Position numbers and translations under genes: made by a program
Notes under the pieces: generated by a model
What the model saw: the letters and a program-made list of their open reading frames with translations, nothing else
Database searches by the model: none
Told to the model about the DNA's origin: nothing
In this document: positions 37,288-44,730 of the stretch, piece after piece
Numbering within the stretch: position 1 is the stretch's first letter
Layout: every line of letters starts with the position of its first letter
From: Paenibacillus glycanilyticus
GTDB taxonomy: Bacteria; Bacillota; Bacilli; Paenibacillales; Paenibacillaceae
Reading direction: 5' to 3'
NCBI RefSeq assembly: GCF_023715145.1
Contig: NZ_JAMBNP010000005.1
Span: forward strand, 62,001 to 126,000
DNA length: 64,000 bases

Positions 37288-37890
37288 ATGAGACGATTGC
37301 CAATGGAAAGGCCGACAGACCATTACGACGCCCGGTTGTTCAAGATTGACGAGCAGCTCTGCGCCTTGCTGCAAGAACGGAGAGAGATTTCGAATCATAA
37401 TCCGGGGTATCCGCCCTTTAAGAGCATTGAATGCTGGGCTGACCGTTATCATTTGTACCCGGATTTATTAAAGTCCTTATTTGGTATTTTAATGAATGAA
37501 GAGGAATACCTGCCGGTTATCGAGCCATCTGACTTCCGCAAGTATGTCCCCGTACTCAGGCACGTAGAGCAGGACAACCAGGTCTATACCTTGACCGGCA
37601 TTAGACAATATGAGAATGCCAGCGTGGTGAATTTGAGTATCCACGGGGACTACCGGGAGCGGGATTATGAAGCCCAGCGTAAACATACTCATATCGAATT
37701 GGAGCTTGGCGAAGGCTTTCGCTGCCATATTGATCAAGGGACCAGCACCGGGGGGGATGCCGCCTACGGATTTGTTGTTTCGCCGGCTCTTCCGGATGAT
37801 CTTGCCGGTATTACTTTCGTATTCTCTGAATACGAAAGGCCTTTAAGAAGGAAGCCGACCGGAATGGAGATTGTTTTCCGGATGGAATAA
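37288..37890 (+). CDS. Conserved-looking hypothetical protein
   Basis: 200 residues, soluble. The first 60 residues (YDARLFKIDEQLCALLQERREI) recall the first helix of AroQ chorismate mutases, but the remaining catalytic residues are not evident and the rest is a beta-rich domain (VVNLSIHGDYRERDYE, HTHIELELGEGFRCHIDQG). I do not recognise the family. ATG 37288 has GGGGAGAGGGA upstream; an internal ATG at codon 6 is possible. It is downstream of the small membrane protein and closed by a strong terminator. Confidence 0.7.
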   Translation: MRRLPMERPTDHYDARLFKIDEQLCALLQERREISNHNPGYPPFKSIECWADRYHLYPDLLKSLFGILMNEEEYLPVIEPSDFRKYVPVLRHVEQDNQVYTLTGIRQYENASVVNLSIHGDYRERDYEAQRKHTHIELELGEGFRCHIDQGTSTGGDAAYGFVVSPALPDDLAGITFVFSEYERPLRRKPTGMEIVFRME

Positions 37891-37893
37891 AAT

Positions 37894-37935
37894 AAGGCCT
37901 TCCCAAGTTTAAACGCTTGGGAAGGCCTTTCTATT
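37894..37935. terminator. Bidirectional terminator
   Basis: AAGGCCTTCCCAAG, loop, CTTGGGAAGGCCTT, then TCT. It lies between convergent genes. Confidence 0.88.
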
Positions 37936-37936
37936 A

Positions 37937-38815
37937 TTATTGCCGCTCTAAAGCGTCGATGCCCAGCGCGATGGAACCGCATAAGCCTGCGTTGTCGCCA
38001 AGGCCTGGCGGTACGATGTAAGAATCAATGCCTTCACGCAGTGCTTCATGGGAAGCGTAGCCGTTCAGGTTCTTTTGTACTTCCGCGCGAATAAGCGGGA
38101 ACAGCTGCTCCTGATGCATAACGCCGCCGCCGAGAATGACTTTCTTCGGTGACAGCAGCAGGACGGCGCTGGAGATTGCTTGGCCGAGATAGAAGGCTTC
38201 CATCTGCCATGCCGGATGATCCTTCGTCAGCTCATCGCCTTTCACGCCCCAGCGTTGTCCAAGAGCGGGACCTGCCGCCATGCCTTCCAGACAGTCTCCA
38301 TGGTAGGGACAGAAGCCGGCGTAAGTATCCTCCGGATGTCTGCGTGTAAGAACATGTCCGCCTTCGGGATGAAGCAGGCCATGAACAAGCTTGCCTTCCG
38401 TATAGACGCCAACGCCGATTCCGGTACCAACGGTATAATAGAGGGCGCTGTTTAAGCCTTTCGCCGCTCCCCATTTGGCTTCGCCAAACGCAGCGGCATT
38501 TACATCGGTATCCCAGCCGTAAGGAAGGGGAAGCTCGCGCTTCATGGTTCCGAGAAAATCAAATCCGGACCAGCCTGGTTTAGGGGTTGTGGTTACAAAT
38601 CCATAAGTAGGGCTGGAGGGATCAATATCGATCGGTCCAAAGGTGCCGATCCCGATTGCTTCAACATGCTTGTCGCGGAAGTAGTTCAGGACTTCGCGAA
38701 GGGTAGATTCCGGATGCTCGGTTGGCAAGCTGATGCGTTCTTCAATCTCGCCGTGTTCGTTGCCAATCCCGCATACAAACTTTGTGCCGCCTGCTTCAAT
38801 TGCTCCAATACGCAA
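37937..38815 (-). CDS. ROK-family sugar kinase (fructokinase type)
   Basis: 292 residues. AIEAGGTKFVCGIG is the ATP phosphate loop, and YYTVGTGIGVGVYTEGKL the second. The Zn-binding ROK motif H-x-C-x-x-H-x-x-C is seen in FCPYHGDCLEG. Highest resemblance is to Bacillus fructokinases such as GmuE/ScrK. Start TTG 38815 is set by AAGGAGG (38824-38830) 8 nt upstream. It follows mannose-6-phosphate isomerase on the same strand, so fructose or mannose phosphorylation and isomerisation are paired; four hairpin repeats lie between the genes. Confidence 0.9.
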   Translation of the reverse strand: MRIGAIEAGGTKFVCGIGNEHGEIEERISLPTEHPESTLREVLNYFRDKHVEAIGIGTFGPIDIDPSSPTYGFVTTTPKPGWSGFDFLGTMKRELPLPYGWDTDVNAAAFGEAKWGAAKGLNSALYYTVGTGIGVGVYTEGKLVHGLLHPEGGHVLTRRHPEDTYAGFCPYHGDCLEGMAAGPALGQRWGVKGDELTKDHPAWQMEAFYLGQAISSAVLLLSPKKVILGGGVMHQEQLFPLIRAEVQKNLNGYASHEALREGIDSYIVPPGLGDNAGLCGSIALGIDALERQ

Positions 38816-38828
38816 GTTCGTTGCCTCC

Positions 38829-39109
38829 TTAAAAGAGTTGCCACACGAACGGCCTAGATTTTGGCCGTTCGTGGTAAGTCTTGCTTCGTAAGCATTGGTG
38901 TTAAAAGAGTTGCCGCACGAACAGCCTAGATTTTGGCCGTTCGTGGTAAGTCTTGCTTCGTAAGCATTGGTGTTAAAAGAGTTGCCACACGAACAGCCTA
39001 GATTTTGGCCGTTCGTGGTAAGTCTTGCTTCGTAAGCATTGGTGTTAAAAGAGTTGCCACACGAACGGCCTAGATTTTGGCCGTTCGTGATAAGTCTTGC
39101 TTCGTAAGC
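38829..39109 (-). repeat. Tandem array of four 72-bp hairpin repeats (array A)
   Basis: Copies begin at 38829, 38901, 38973 and 39045; the last is conserved to about 39109. Read on the - strand (gene sense), each unit has the core ATGCTTACGAAGCAAGA, itself a small hairpin (TGCTT-ACG-AAGCA). A large hairpin follows, with CACGAACGGCC, loop AAAATCTA and GGCCGTTCGTG, then CTCTTTTAA. Copies 2 and 3 carry one stem substitution and copy 4 another; each gives G-U on the gene-sense strand but A-C on the other. The array begins 9 nt after the manA stop, and its last unit runs into AAGGAGG of the ROK gene. Confidence 0.9.
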
Positions 39110-39118
39110 TTCCGCCGA

Positions 39119-40066
39119 TTATTCGTGAGAAATAATAAGCTCAAGCTGGCCGCGAAGCGTAAATTCGCCGAAGCCCAGCGGAAGGATGAAATGATCGCCT
39201 TTTTTCAGCGGGTAGCCGCCCGTGGAATTTTCCAATTCCCCAGAGCCGTCAAGGACGCTGCAGATCGTGAATTTTGCCGGTTCCGGAAATGAGGTCTCGC
39301 CGTTTGTATTCCATTTCTGAACCGTGAAGAAGCTGTTGGACACAAAAGTTGTTACCTCGGTACCGCCAACGGTCTCTGTAGAGAAGGTTGTTTCTGCTCC
39401 GACATGAGGAACGGTTGTGACTTCAATGCCTTTGTCCAGATGAAGCTCGCGCGTAGCGCCTTTATCGTCCGTCCGGTCATAATCGTAGATTCGGTAAGTT
39501 GTGTCCGAGCTTTGCTGAGTTTCCAGCACTTGAATGCCTTTGCCCAATGCATGGAGAGTACCGCTTGGAACATAGAAGAAATCGCCTGGCTTCACCGTTA
39601 CCTTGGTCAGCAGCTTATCCCACTCGCCTGCGTCGACCATTTGCTTGAACTGCTCTTTGGTAGCGGCAGAATGACCGTATATAATTTCGGCTCCCGGCTC
39701 ACAGCCAAGGATGTACCAGCATTCCGTCTTGCCAAGCTCGCCGTTTTCGTTGACTTGCGCGTATGCGTCATCCGGATGCACCTGCACGGACAGATCATCG
39801 GAAGCATCGAGGATTTTGGTTAGAAGCGGGAACTTCACCGCCGAGGAACCAAACAATTGCGGCTGCTGTTCCCACAGCTCGCCAAGTTTCAGTCCTTTAT
39901 AAGGGCCGTTATGAACAATGCTTTGGCCATTCGGGTGAGCCGACACAGCCCAGCATTCTCCGGTACGGTCAGATGGAATATCGTAATTGAACTGCTCTCT
40001 TAATTGCTTGCCGCCCCAAATGCGTTCTTGAAATACAGGCTCCAGAAAAATCGGTTGATTCGCCAA
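39119..40066 (-). CDS. manA: Mannose-6-phosphate isomerase, class I
   Basis: 315 residues, the short bacterial type I enzyme that interconverts mannose 6-phosphate and fructose 6-phosphate with zinc. Metal-site motifs: SVQVHPDD (His), KTECWY (Glu) and SGTLHALG (His). RIWGGKQLRE is the usual N-terminal motif. Start TTG 40066 has GGAGGG 7 nt upstream. It is the first gene of a manA-ROK kinase operon, divergent from a LacI regulator that probably controls it. Confidence 0.93.
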   Translation of the reverse strand: MANQPIFLEPVFQERIWGGKQLREQFNYDIPSDRTGECWAVSAHPNGQSIVHNGPYKGLKLGELWEQQPQLFGSSAVKFPLLTKILDASDDLSVQVHPDDAYAQVNENGELGKTECWYILGCEPGAEIIYGHSAATKEQFKQMVDAGEWDKLLTKVTVKPGDFFYVPSGTLHALGKGIQVLETQQSSDTTYRIYDYDRTDDKGATRELHLDKGIEVTTVPHVGAETTFSTETVGGTEVTTFVSNSFFTVQKWNTNGETSFPEPAKFTICSVLDGSGELENSTGGYPLKKGDHFILPLGFGEFTLRGQLELIISHE

Positions 40067-40094
40067 TCTTTATCCCTCCAGGTTATCAAATCTA

Positions 40095-40136
40095 GCTTTA
40101 CTAAACTTGACAAAATAAATATCTGTAAAGTAAATT
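40095..40136. promoter_or_regulatory. Overlapping divergent promoters of manA and the LacI regulator
   Basis: + strand: TTGACA (40107-40112), 18 bp, TAAATT (40131-40136). - strand: TTGTCA (40113-40108), 17 bp, TTTGAT. The two -35 boxes overlap, and the inverted repeat CTTTAC (40096-40101) / GTAAAG (40125-40130) spans them, a plausible operator arrangement. Confidence 0.5.
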
Positions 40137-40168
40137 GATTATAACATAGGTAAAGAGGAAGTTGAAGA

Positions 40169-41206
40169 ATGCCGCGACCAAAAAAAATATCGATGCAGAC
40201 GATCGCAGACAAGCTGGGTATTTCCCGTAATGCGGTCTCGCTGGCGCTATCCAATAAAAAAGGAATTGGGGAAGAGCTGAGGCAGCGGGTCATCCAGACA
40301 GCCCAAGAGGTTGGCTATCTGACGGAAGCCGGCCAGTCGTCCGTCAGCGCTCCGATCCTCGTGCTTGTACCGGATAGAGTGATGAGCCATGAAGATAACG
40401 AGCATTTTTTGTTTTATCATGATTTGATATGGGGACTGGACCGCCGGCTGCAGGAGGAAGGCTACAGTGCGGTTATCGTGCGGATCAGCATGGCACAAGA
40501 GCAGGACCAGATCCTTCCTGAACTGGCTTTGCATATTGACTATCAGGGCATTATTGCTTTTGGCATATTGGAGAGGGACTATATTGCAAAAGTGCAGCAG
40601 GTCTTGCCGAAGCCAATGCTGCTGTTTGATTCCTACTACCGGGAGATTGAGTCGTCCGCTGTTACTTCGGCTAATGTTGAAGGGGCATGCGCCGCGGTCA
40701 ATTCCTTAATTGAAGCGGGCCATCAGCGGATCGGCTGTATCGCGCCGGTTAATCTGACAACCAGTCATGAAGAGCGGTGGTTTGGTTATACGAAGGCCAT
40801 GCTGCAGCATAAGCTTCAGCCCGATTTTTCCTTATGCCTGCTGGAATCGGAAGGCTTTGTCCGGACCCAGGAGGAGCTATCTTCTTATTGCGACCGGTTT
40901 GGGGAAGGCGGATATCCGACAGCAGTTTTTTGCGGGAACGACCGGATTGCCCTGCTGCTGATGAAAGAGCTGGAGAAGAGGGGCTTGCAGGTGCCTCGCG
41001 ATGTATCGGTGATCGGATTTGACGGGCTTGCGATGTCCGCGGAAGCGAACCCTCCGCTGACCACGATGGCCGTTAATAAAAAAGCGCTGTGCACTGCGGC
41101 AGTCGAGGTGCTCGGCCACATGCTCCGGCAGCCTGATGGTCCTGCCGTGCGCTGCAGTGCCGCGCCTGTTCTTCGCATGGGAGGCTCCGTCAGACATTTG
41201 TCGTGA
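40169..41206 (+). CDS. LacI-family transcriptional regulator
   Basis: 345 residues. HTH at about 9-30 (TIADKLGISRNAVSLALSNK) with the LacI hinge, then a periplasmic-binding-protein-like effector domain (ITANVEG-like ligand loop, VFCGNDRIALLLMKELEKRG, SVIGFDGLAMS). Divergent from manA with only 102 bp between starts, so it probably represses the manA-kinase operon and itself in response to a sugar or sugar phosphate. ATG 40169 has AGAGGAAG upstream. Confidence 0.92.
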   Translation: MPRPKKISMQTIADKLGISRNAVSLALSNKKGIGEELRQRVIQTAQEVGYLTEAGQSSVSAPILVLVPDRVMSHEDNEHFLFYHDLIWGLDRRLQEEGYSAVIVRISMAQEQDQILPELALHIDYQGIIAFGILERDYIAKVQQVLPKPMLLFDSYYREIESSAVTSANVEGACAAVNSLIEAGHQRIGCIAPVNLTTSHEERWFGYTKAMLQHKLQPDFSLCLLESEGFVRTQEELSSYCDRFGEGGYPTAVFCGNDRIALLLMKELEKRGLQVPRDVSVIGFDGLAMSAEANPPLTTMAVNKKALCTAAVEVLGHMLRQPDGPAVRCSAAPVLRMGGSVRHLS

Positions 41207-41217
41207 GCCTCTTTTTC

Positions 41218-41613
41218 TCACATTCTTGCTCCGCTGTTGCGTTCGAAAGCAACGATCCATTCCCCTTGCGTCGCGGCATAACCGGTATCGCCTTCCACCA
41301 CCAGGCCGTACAGGTTCTTCACATCCAGAAATTCCCGGCGCTGACCATTAACAAATTCCAAAGTGATATAGTAGTAGGTATGGGATGAATGACTGATATG
41401 ACCGTCATGGTTATGAGAGCTTTGCTGGACGTCCATCCGCTTTGAAACCACTTTGGCAAAGGTTGATTCCTTCGGTGAAGTGGCATTTTGTACATACTTA
41501 ACGCTGCGGAAAATAACGGTTCCGATAACGATTACGAATCCGATTACAATGATGATGGGGATAATAGTGATCATAAGATCAAACCCCATGGGTGATCCAA
41601 AGCCGTTGTTCAT
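41218..41613 (-). CDS. DUF2500 membrane-anchored protein
   Basis: 131 residues. An N-terminal membrane helix (MITIIPIIIVIGFVIVIGTVIF) is followed by a beta-rich domain with AKVVSKRMDVQQSSHN...YYYITLEFVNGQRREFLD and a closing GDTGYAATQGEWIVAFER. This is the layout of DUF2500 proteins (YhhM type), function unknown. A His/Ser-rich linker (SSHNHDGHISHSSH) is notable. It is convergent with the LacI gene, 11 bp apart. Confidence 0.8.
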   Translation of the reverse strand: MNNGFGSPMGFDLMITIIPIIIVIGFVIVIGTVIFRSVKYVQNATSPKESTFAKVVSKRMDVQQSSHNHDGHISHSSHTYYYITLEFVNGQRREFLDVKNLYGLVVEGDTGYAATQGEWIVAFERNSGARM

Positions 41614-41738
41614 CTTTCTTGCTCCTCCGATGCTTCCATGATATGGATAGAATGTACGTTGATTGTACGCATGGAGGAGAAGAAAAGTTGCACTTGATCT
41701 TATCCTGCGGGTTATGTTATAAATGGTTTATGACTAAT

Positions 41739-41761
41739 TGACCGAATTTGAATTTTGGTCA
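41739..41761 (+). promoter_or_regulatory. Candidate operator upstream of the TetR gene
   Basis: A 23-bp inverted repeat with ends TGACC and GGTCA around an AATT-rich centre, 42 bp before the TetR start. A second site with the same ends lies before yhgE, suggesting both are bound by this TetR protein. Confidence 0.6.
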
Positions 41762-41802
41762 TTTTCGAAGAAGCTTATGAACAACGAAAAGGAGCTTGAC
41801 TC

Positions 41803-42399
41803 ATGTCCATTGACCGCAAAGCGTTAATATTGAAGGCAGCGACGCAGTCGTTTGCGCAATTTGGCTATAAAGCGACCACAATGGATTTGGTGTCCAAGAT
41901 CGCAAGCGTAGGCAAAGGCACGATTTATACTTTTTTCAAAACAAAGGAAGAGCTGTTCGAAGCGATTCTGAACAAGGCCGAGATTGATTTGAAGGAAGCG
42001 ATGAACTGCGGATTTGCCAAGGAAGGCGGCCAAAGCTCCTTTATTCATAGTGTGTTCAACCTGCTTGATTCTATCCTGGAGTTTCGTTCGGATCATGAGC
42101 TGTTCGTCAAGCTTGCCCAAGAGGTCCGGGATATCGGTACCGCGCAGGCGCTGGAAGGCATTCGGCGCATGGAGCGGTTTGGGCTCGATTTTCTGAAGCA
42201 AAAGCTGGACCTGGCTATCGAGAAGGGGGAGGTCCGTGATTGCGACACGACGATTATCTCCTATATGATCTTCCGTTTGTATCTTAGCCTGGCGACGGAG
42301 TGGAACAAATCGCATAGCGAGCCTTTAACCAAGGAACAGATTAAGGAGAATATTGCGATGCTTATCACGCAAGGCATCGTGAAGGAAGCCAGATCGTAA
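41803..42399 (+). CDS. TetR/AcrR-family regulator (YhgD-like)
   Basis: 198 residues. N-terminal TetR HTH: ILKAATQSFAQFGYKATTMD and VGKGTIYTFFKTKEELFEA. The C-terminal ligand/dimer domain is all helical. It is next to yhgE as in Bacillus, and matching inverted repeats precede both genes, so autoregulation and repression of yhgE are likely. ATG 41803 has AAAAGGAGC upstream. Confidence 0.9.
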   Translation: MSIDRKALILKAATQSFAQFGYKATTMDLVSKIASVGKGTIYTFFKTKEELFEAILNKAEIDLKEAMNCGFAKEGGQSSFIHSVFNLLDSILEFRSDHELFVKLAQEVRDIGTAQALEGIRRMERFGLDFLKQKLDLAIEKGEVRDCDTTIISYMIFRLYLSLATEWNKSHSEPLTKEQIKENIAMLITQGIVKEARS

Positions 42400-42405
42400 A
42401 ATCCC

Positions 42406-42428
42406 AGCCTGAAAGGGCTGTTTTTTTG
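42406..42428 (+). terminator. Terminator after the TetR gene
   Basis: CAGCC, loop, GGCTG, then seven T. Confidence 0.7.
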
Positions 42429-42459
42429 GTCAAAAATGACCAAAATACGAATTTAGTCA
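42425..42459 (+). promoter_or_regulatory. Candidate TetR operator(s) upstream of yhgE
   Basis: Two overlapping inverted repeats: TTTGGTCA-AAAA-TGACCAAA (42425-42444) and a 23-bp site with ends TGACC and AGTCA (42437-42459), closely matching the operator before the TetR gene. They lie 31 bp or more from the yhgE start. Confidence 0.6.
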
Positions 42460-42489
42460 GATATTCAATCGAAAGAAGGATGTGCAAAC

Positions 42490-44580
42490 ATGAGGCCGAT
42501 TCAAGTATTCTTCAAGGATATGAAAACTCTTGCGACAAAGAGAATGCTTCTGCTTTCTTTTCTTGGCGTTGCCCTGCTCCCGATGCTGTACAGCAGTATT
42601 CTGATCGACGGCTCGATGGACCCCTACGGCCAGACGAGCAAGCTTCCCGTAGCGGTCGTTAACCTTGACAAAGGCGCGGATTATGAAGGGAAGACGATGA
42701 ACGTCGGGGAAGATTTTATTGAGGAATTGAAGAAGAGCGATAACTTCAAATGGGATTTCGTAAGCGAAGAGAAAGCGAAAGACGGCATGGAGCATAACGA
42801 TTACTATATGACCATTACCGTACCCAGCAATTTCTCGGAAAATGCCGCAACCTTAACGCAGGAAAATCCGGTTCAGGCCGAGTTGATCTTTGAGCCGAAC
42901 AGCCAATATAACTTTGTAGCCGGACAGATCGGCAATAGTGCCATGAAGGAATTAAAATCAAAGCTTAACTCGCAAATCACCGAAGCTTACACGAGAAGCA
43001 TGTTCGAACAGGTTGGAACGATCTCCGACGGCTTAGGCCAAGCAGGGGAAGGCGCTACCGAGTTGAAGGACGGCGCGGGCAAGCTGGAGGACGGCTTAAC
43101 CACGCTGAAGGATAACTTGAACAAGCTGGCAAGCGGCACTACGGAGCTGAGCGGCGGTGTATCCAAGCTGTATAACGGCGCAGCAAGCTTAAGTCAAGGC
43201 ACGGGCCAATTATCGTCCGGCGCGGCGGGTCTGGCGGATGGGCTTGGCCAATTATCAGCCGCAGAGCAGCAGCTGTATAACGGCGCAGCGCAGTCCAAGG
43301 CCGGTGCAGCCCAGCTTGCCGAAGGTCTGAAGGCGTCAAAGGCCGGCGCGTCTGAGCTGAAGCAAGGGCTGACGGCTTCTTCCGCGGCAAGCGGGCAGGT
43401 TGCCGATGGTGCCGATCAGGTGGCGAAGGGGCTTGAACAGCTGATGGCGGCAACACCGGAGCTGCAGGAGAACGAGAGCCTCAAGCAATTGCTTGCGGCA
43501 AGCAAGCAGGTAGCGGCAGGCAGTGCGCAGCTAAGAGACGGGCAGGAGAAGCTTCTGACCGGCAGCAGCAAGCTGGCGCAAGGCCAGGATCAGCTGTATG
43601 CCGGCGCGGCCCAGCTTAGCCAGGGTCAAGAGAAGCTGACGGCTGGCCTTGAGACCTTTGGCGGGAAGCTGCAGGAAGCTGGCGCGGGAGCAGATCAGCT
43701 TGCCTCGGGAGCAAAAGCCGCGAATAGCGGTGCCGTCCAATTGAAGGATGGGCTAGGCAAACTGTCCGGCGGCGTAGAAGGAATAGCCGATGGCTCGAAG
43801 CAATTGGACCAAGGCGCGGGACAGCTGAGGGACGGCTCCAAGCAGCTTGTGAACGGCTCGGGCGAGCTTGCAACTAAGCTGAATGATGCGGCCGCAGAGA
43901 CTGGCAGCATAAAAGATGGCGACGACATCGTCAATATGTTCGCCGAGCCGGTTGTCGTGAAAGAAAATACGGATCATAAGCTAGATCATTATGGTCTTGG
44001 CATTGCCCCTTATTTCTTGTCGCTCGCGCTATTTATGGGCGCTCTTGTATATACAACGGTATTCTCGGTTCGGGATTCCTACACCTTGGGGGCATCGCCG
44101 ATGGGCCGGTTCTTTAGCCGTACGTTGACGTATGTGACCATAAGTCTTCTGCAATCCTTGATTGCGGATGCCGTACTTCTGTACGGTCTGAAGATTGAAG
44201 TAACGAGCGTTCCGCTCTTTGTGATCTTTACCATTCTGACAAGTTTTGCGTATACCTTTATCATTCAAGCGCTTGTCACCTGGCTGGATAATCCGGGACG
44301 CTTCCTGGTTGTGCTTCTGATGATCTTCCAGCTGACATCCAGTGCCGGTACGTTCCCTCTCGAACTGCTGCCGGATTGGATGCAGAAGCTGAACCCTTGG
44401 CTGCCGATGACGCACGCCATTACCGGCTTCAAGACCATTATCGCAAGCGGGGATTATGCTCTGATGCGCGAGCAGATGCTTGTCCTTGGTGCCTTTGCAG
44501 TTGTGTTCCTGGCATTGACCTTCCTGTACTTTAAACGTCAGGCGAAGAACCATGTCGAGAACATGCACCCTGCTGCGTAA
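42490..44580 (+). CDS. yhgE: YhgE/Pip-family membrane protein with a G-x-x-L repeat stalk
   Basis: 696 residues. One N-terminal TM helix (MLLLSFLGVALLPMLYSSIL), an extracellular domain starting LPVAVVNLDKGADYEGK (pip/yhgE N-terminal type), a long stalk (about 170-465) of near-heptad and decapeptide repeats of the form LxxGAxxLxxG, and five or six C-terminal helices of ABC-2 permease type (about 500-690). Homologues include the phage infection protein Pip and type VII secretion-linked EsaA-like proteins. It may be an exporter or envelope stress protein. Regulated by the adjacent TetR protein. Confidence 0.9.
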   Translation: MRPIQVFFKDMKTLATKRMLLLSFLGVALLPMLYSSILIDGSMDPYGQTSKLPVAVVNLDKGADYEGKTMNVGEDFIEELKKSDNFKWDFVSEEKAKDGMEHNDYYMTITVPSNFSENAATLTQENPVQAELIFEPNSQYNFVAGQIGNSAMKELKSKLNSQITEAYTRSMFEQVGTISDGLGQAGEGATELKDGAGKLEDGLTTLKDNLNKLASGTTELSGGVSKLYNGAASLSQGTGQLSSGAAGLADGLGQLSAAEQQLYNGAAQSKAGAAQLAEGLKASKAGASELKQGLTASSAASGQVADGADQVAKGLEQLMAATPELQENESLKQLLAASKQVAAGSAQLRDGQEKLLTGSSKLAQGQDQLYAGAAQLSQGQEKLTAGLETFGGKLQEAGAGADQLASGAKAANSGAVQLKDGLGKLSGGVEGIADGSKQLDQGAGQLRDGSKQLVNGSGELATKLNDAAAETGSIKDGDDIVNMFAEPVVVKENTDHKLDHYGLGIAPYFLSLALFMGALVYTTVFSVRDSYTLGASPMGRFFSRTLTYVTISLLQSLIADAVLLYGLKIEVTSVPLFVIFTILTSFAYTFIIQALVTWLDNPGRFLVVLLMIFQLTSSAGTFPLELLPDWMQKLNPWLPMTHAITGFKTIIASGDYALMREQMLVLGAFAVVFLALTFLYFKRQAKNHVENMHPAA

Positions 44581-44679
44581 CTGGGAGACTATCTATTAAT
44601 TGACATGGAACATGCATCCTCATGCCCTTTTCTCATGCTAGCAAATCGGTTAGTATAAATAGAATACTAGAGGATGATC

Positions 44680-44711
44680 GAAGCGGCCGTCGTTTGACGG
44701 CTTCTTTTTTT
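44680..44711 (+). terminator. Terminator directly before the LtaS-like ribosome-binding site
   Basis: GAAGC and GCTTC, with CCGTC/GACGG, form a stem followed by seven T, only 3 nt before AAGGAG. It ends yhgE transcription, but it could also act as an attenuator for the next gene. Confidence 0.7.
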
Positions 44712-44730
44712 CGCAAGGAGAGTGAATACA

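Noticed and set aside
37288-37380. Chorismate mutase
   Set aside because: Only the first helix (IDEQLCALLQERREI) resembles AroQ; the catalytic Arg/Lys positions and the all-helical fold are not seen in the rest.
38829-39109. CRISPR array
   Set aside because: Units are near identical along their whole length, so there are no unique spacers, and no cas genes are present. The same holds for 48095-48280.
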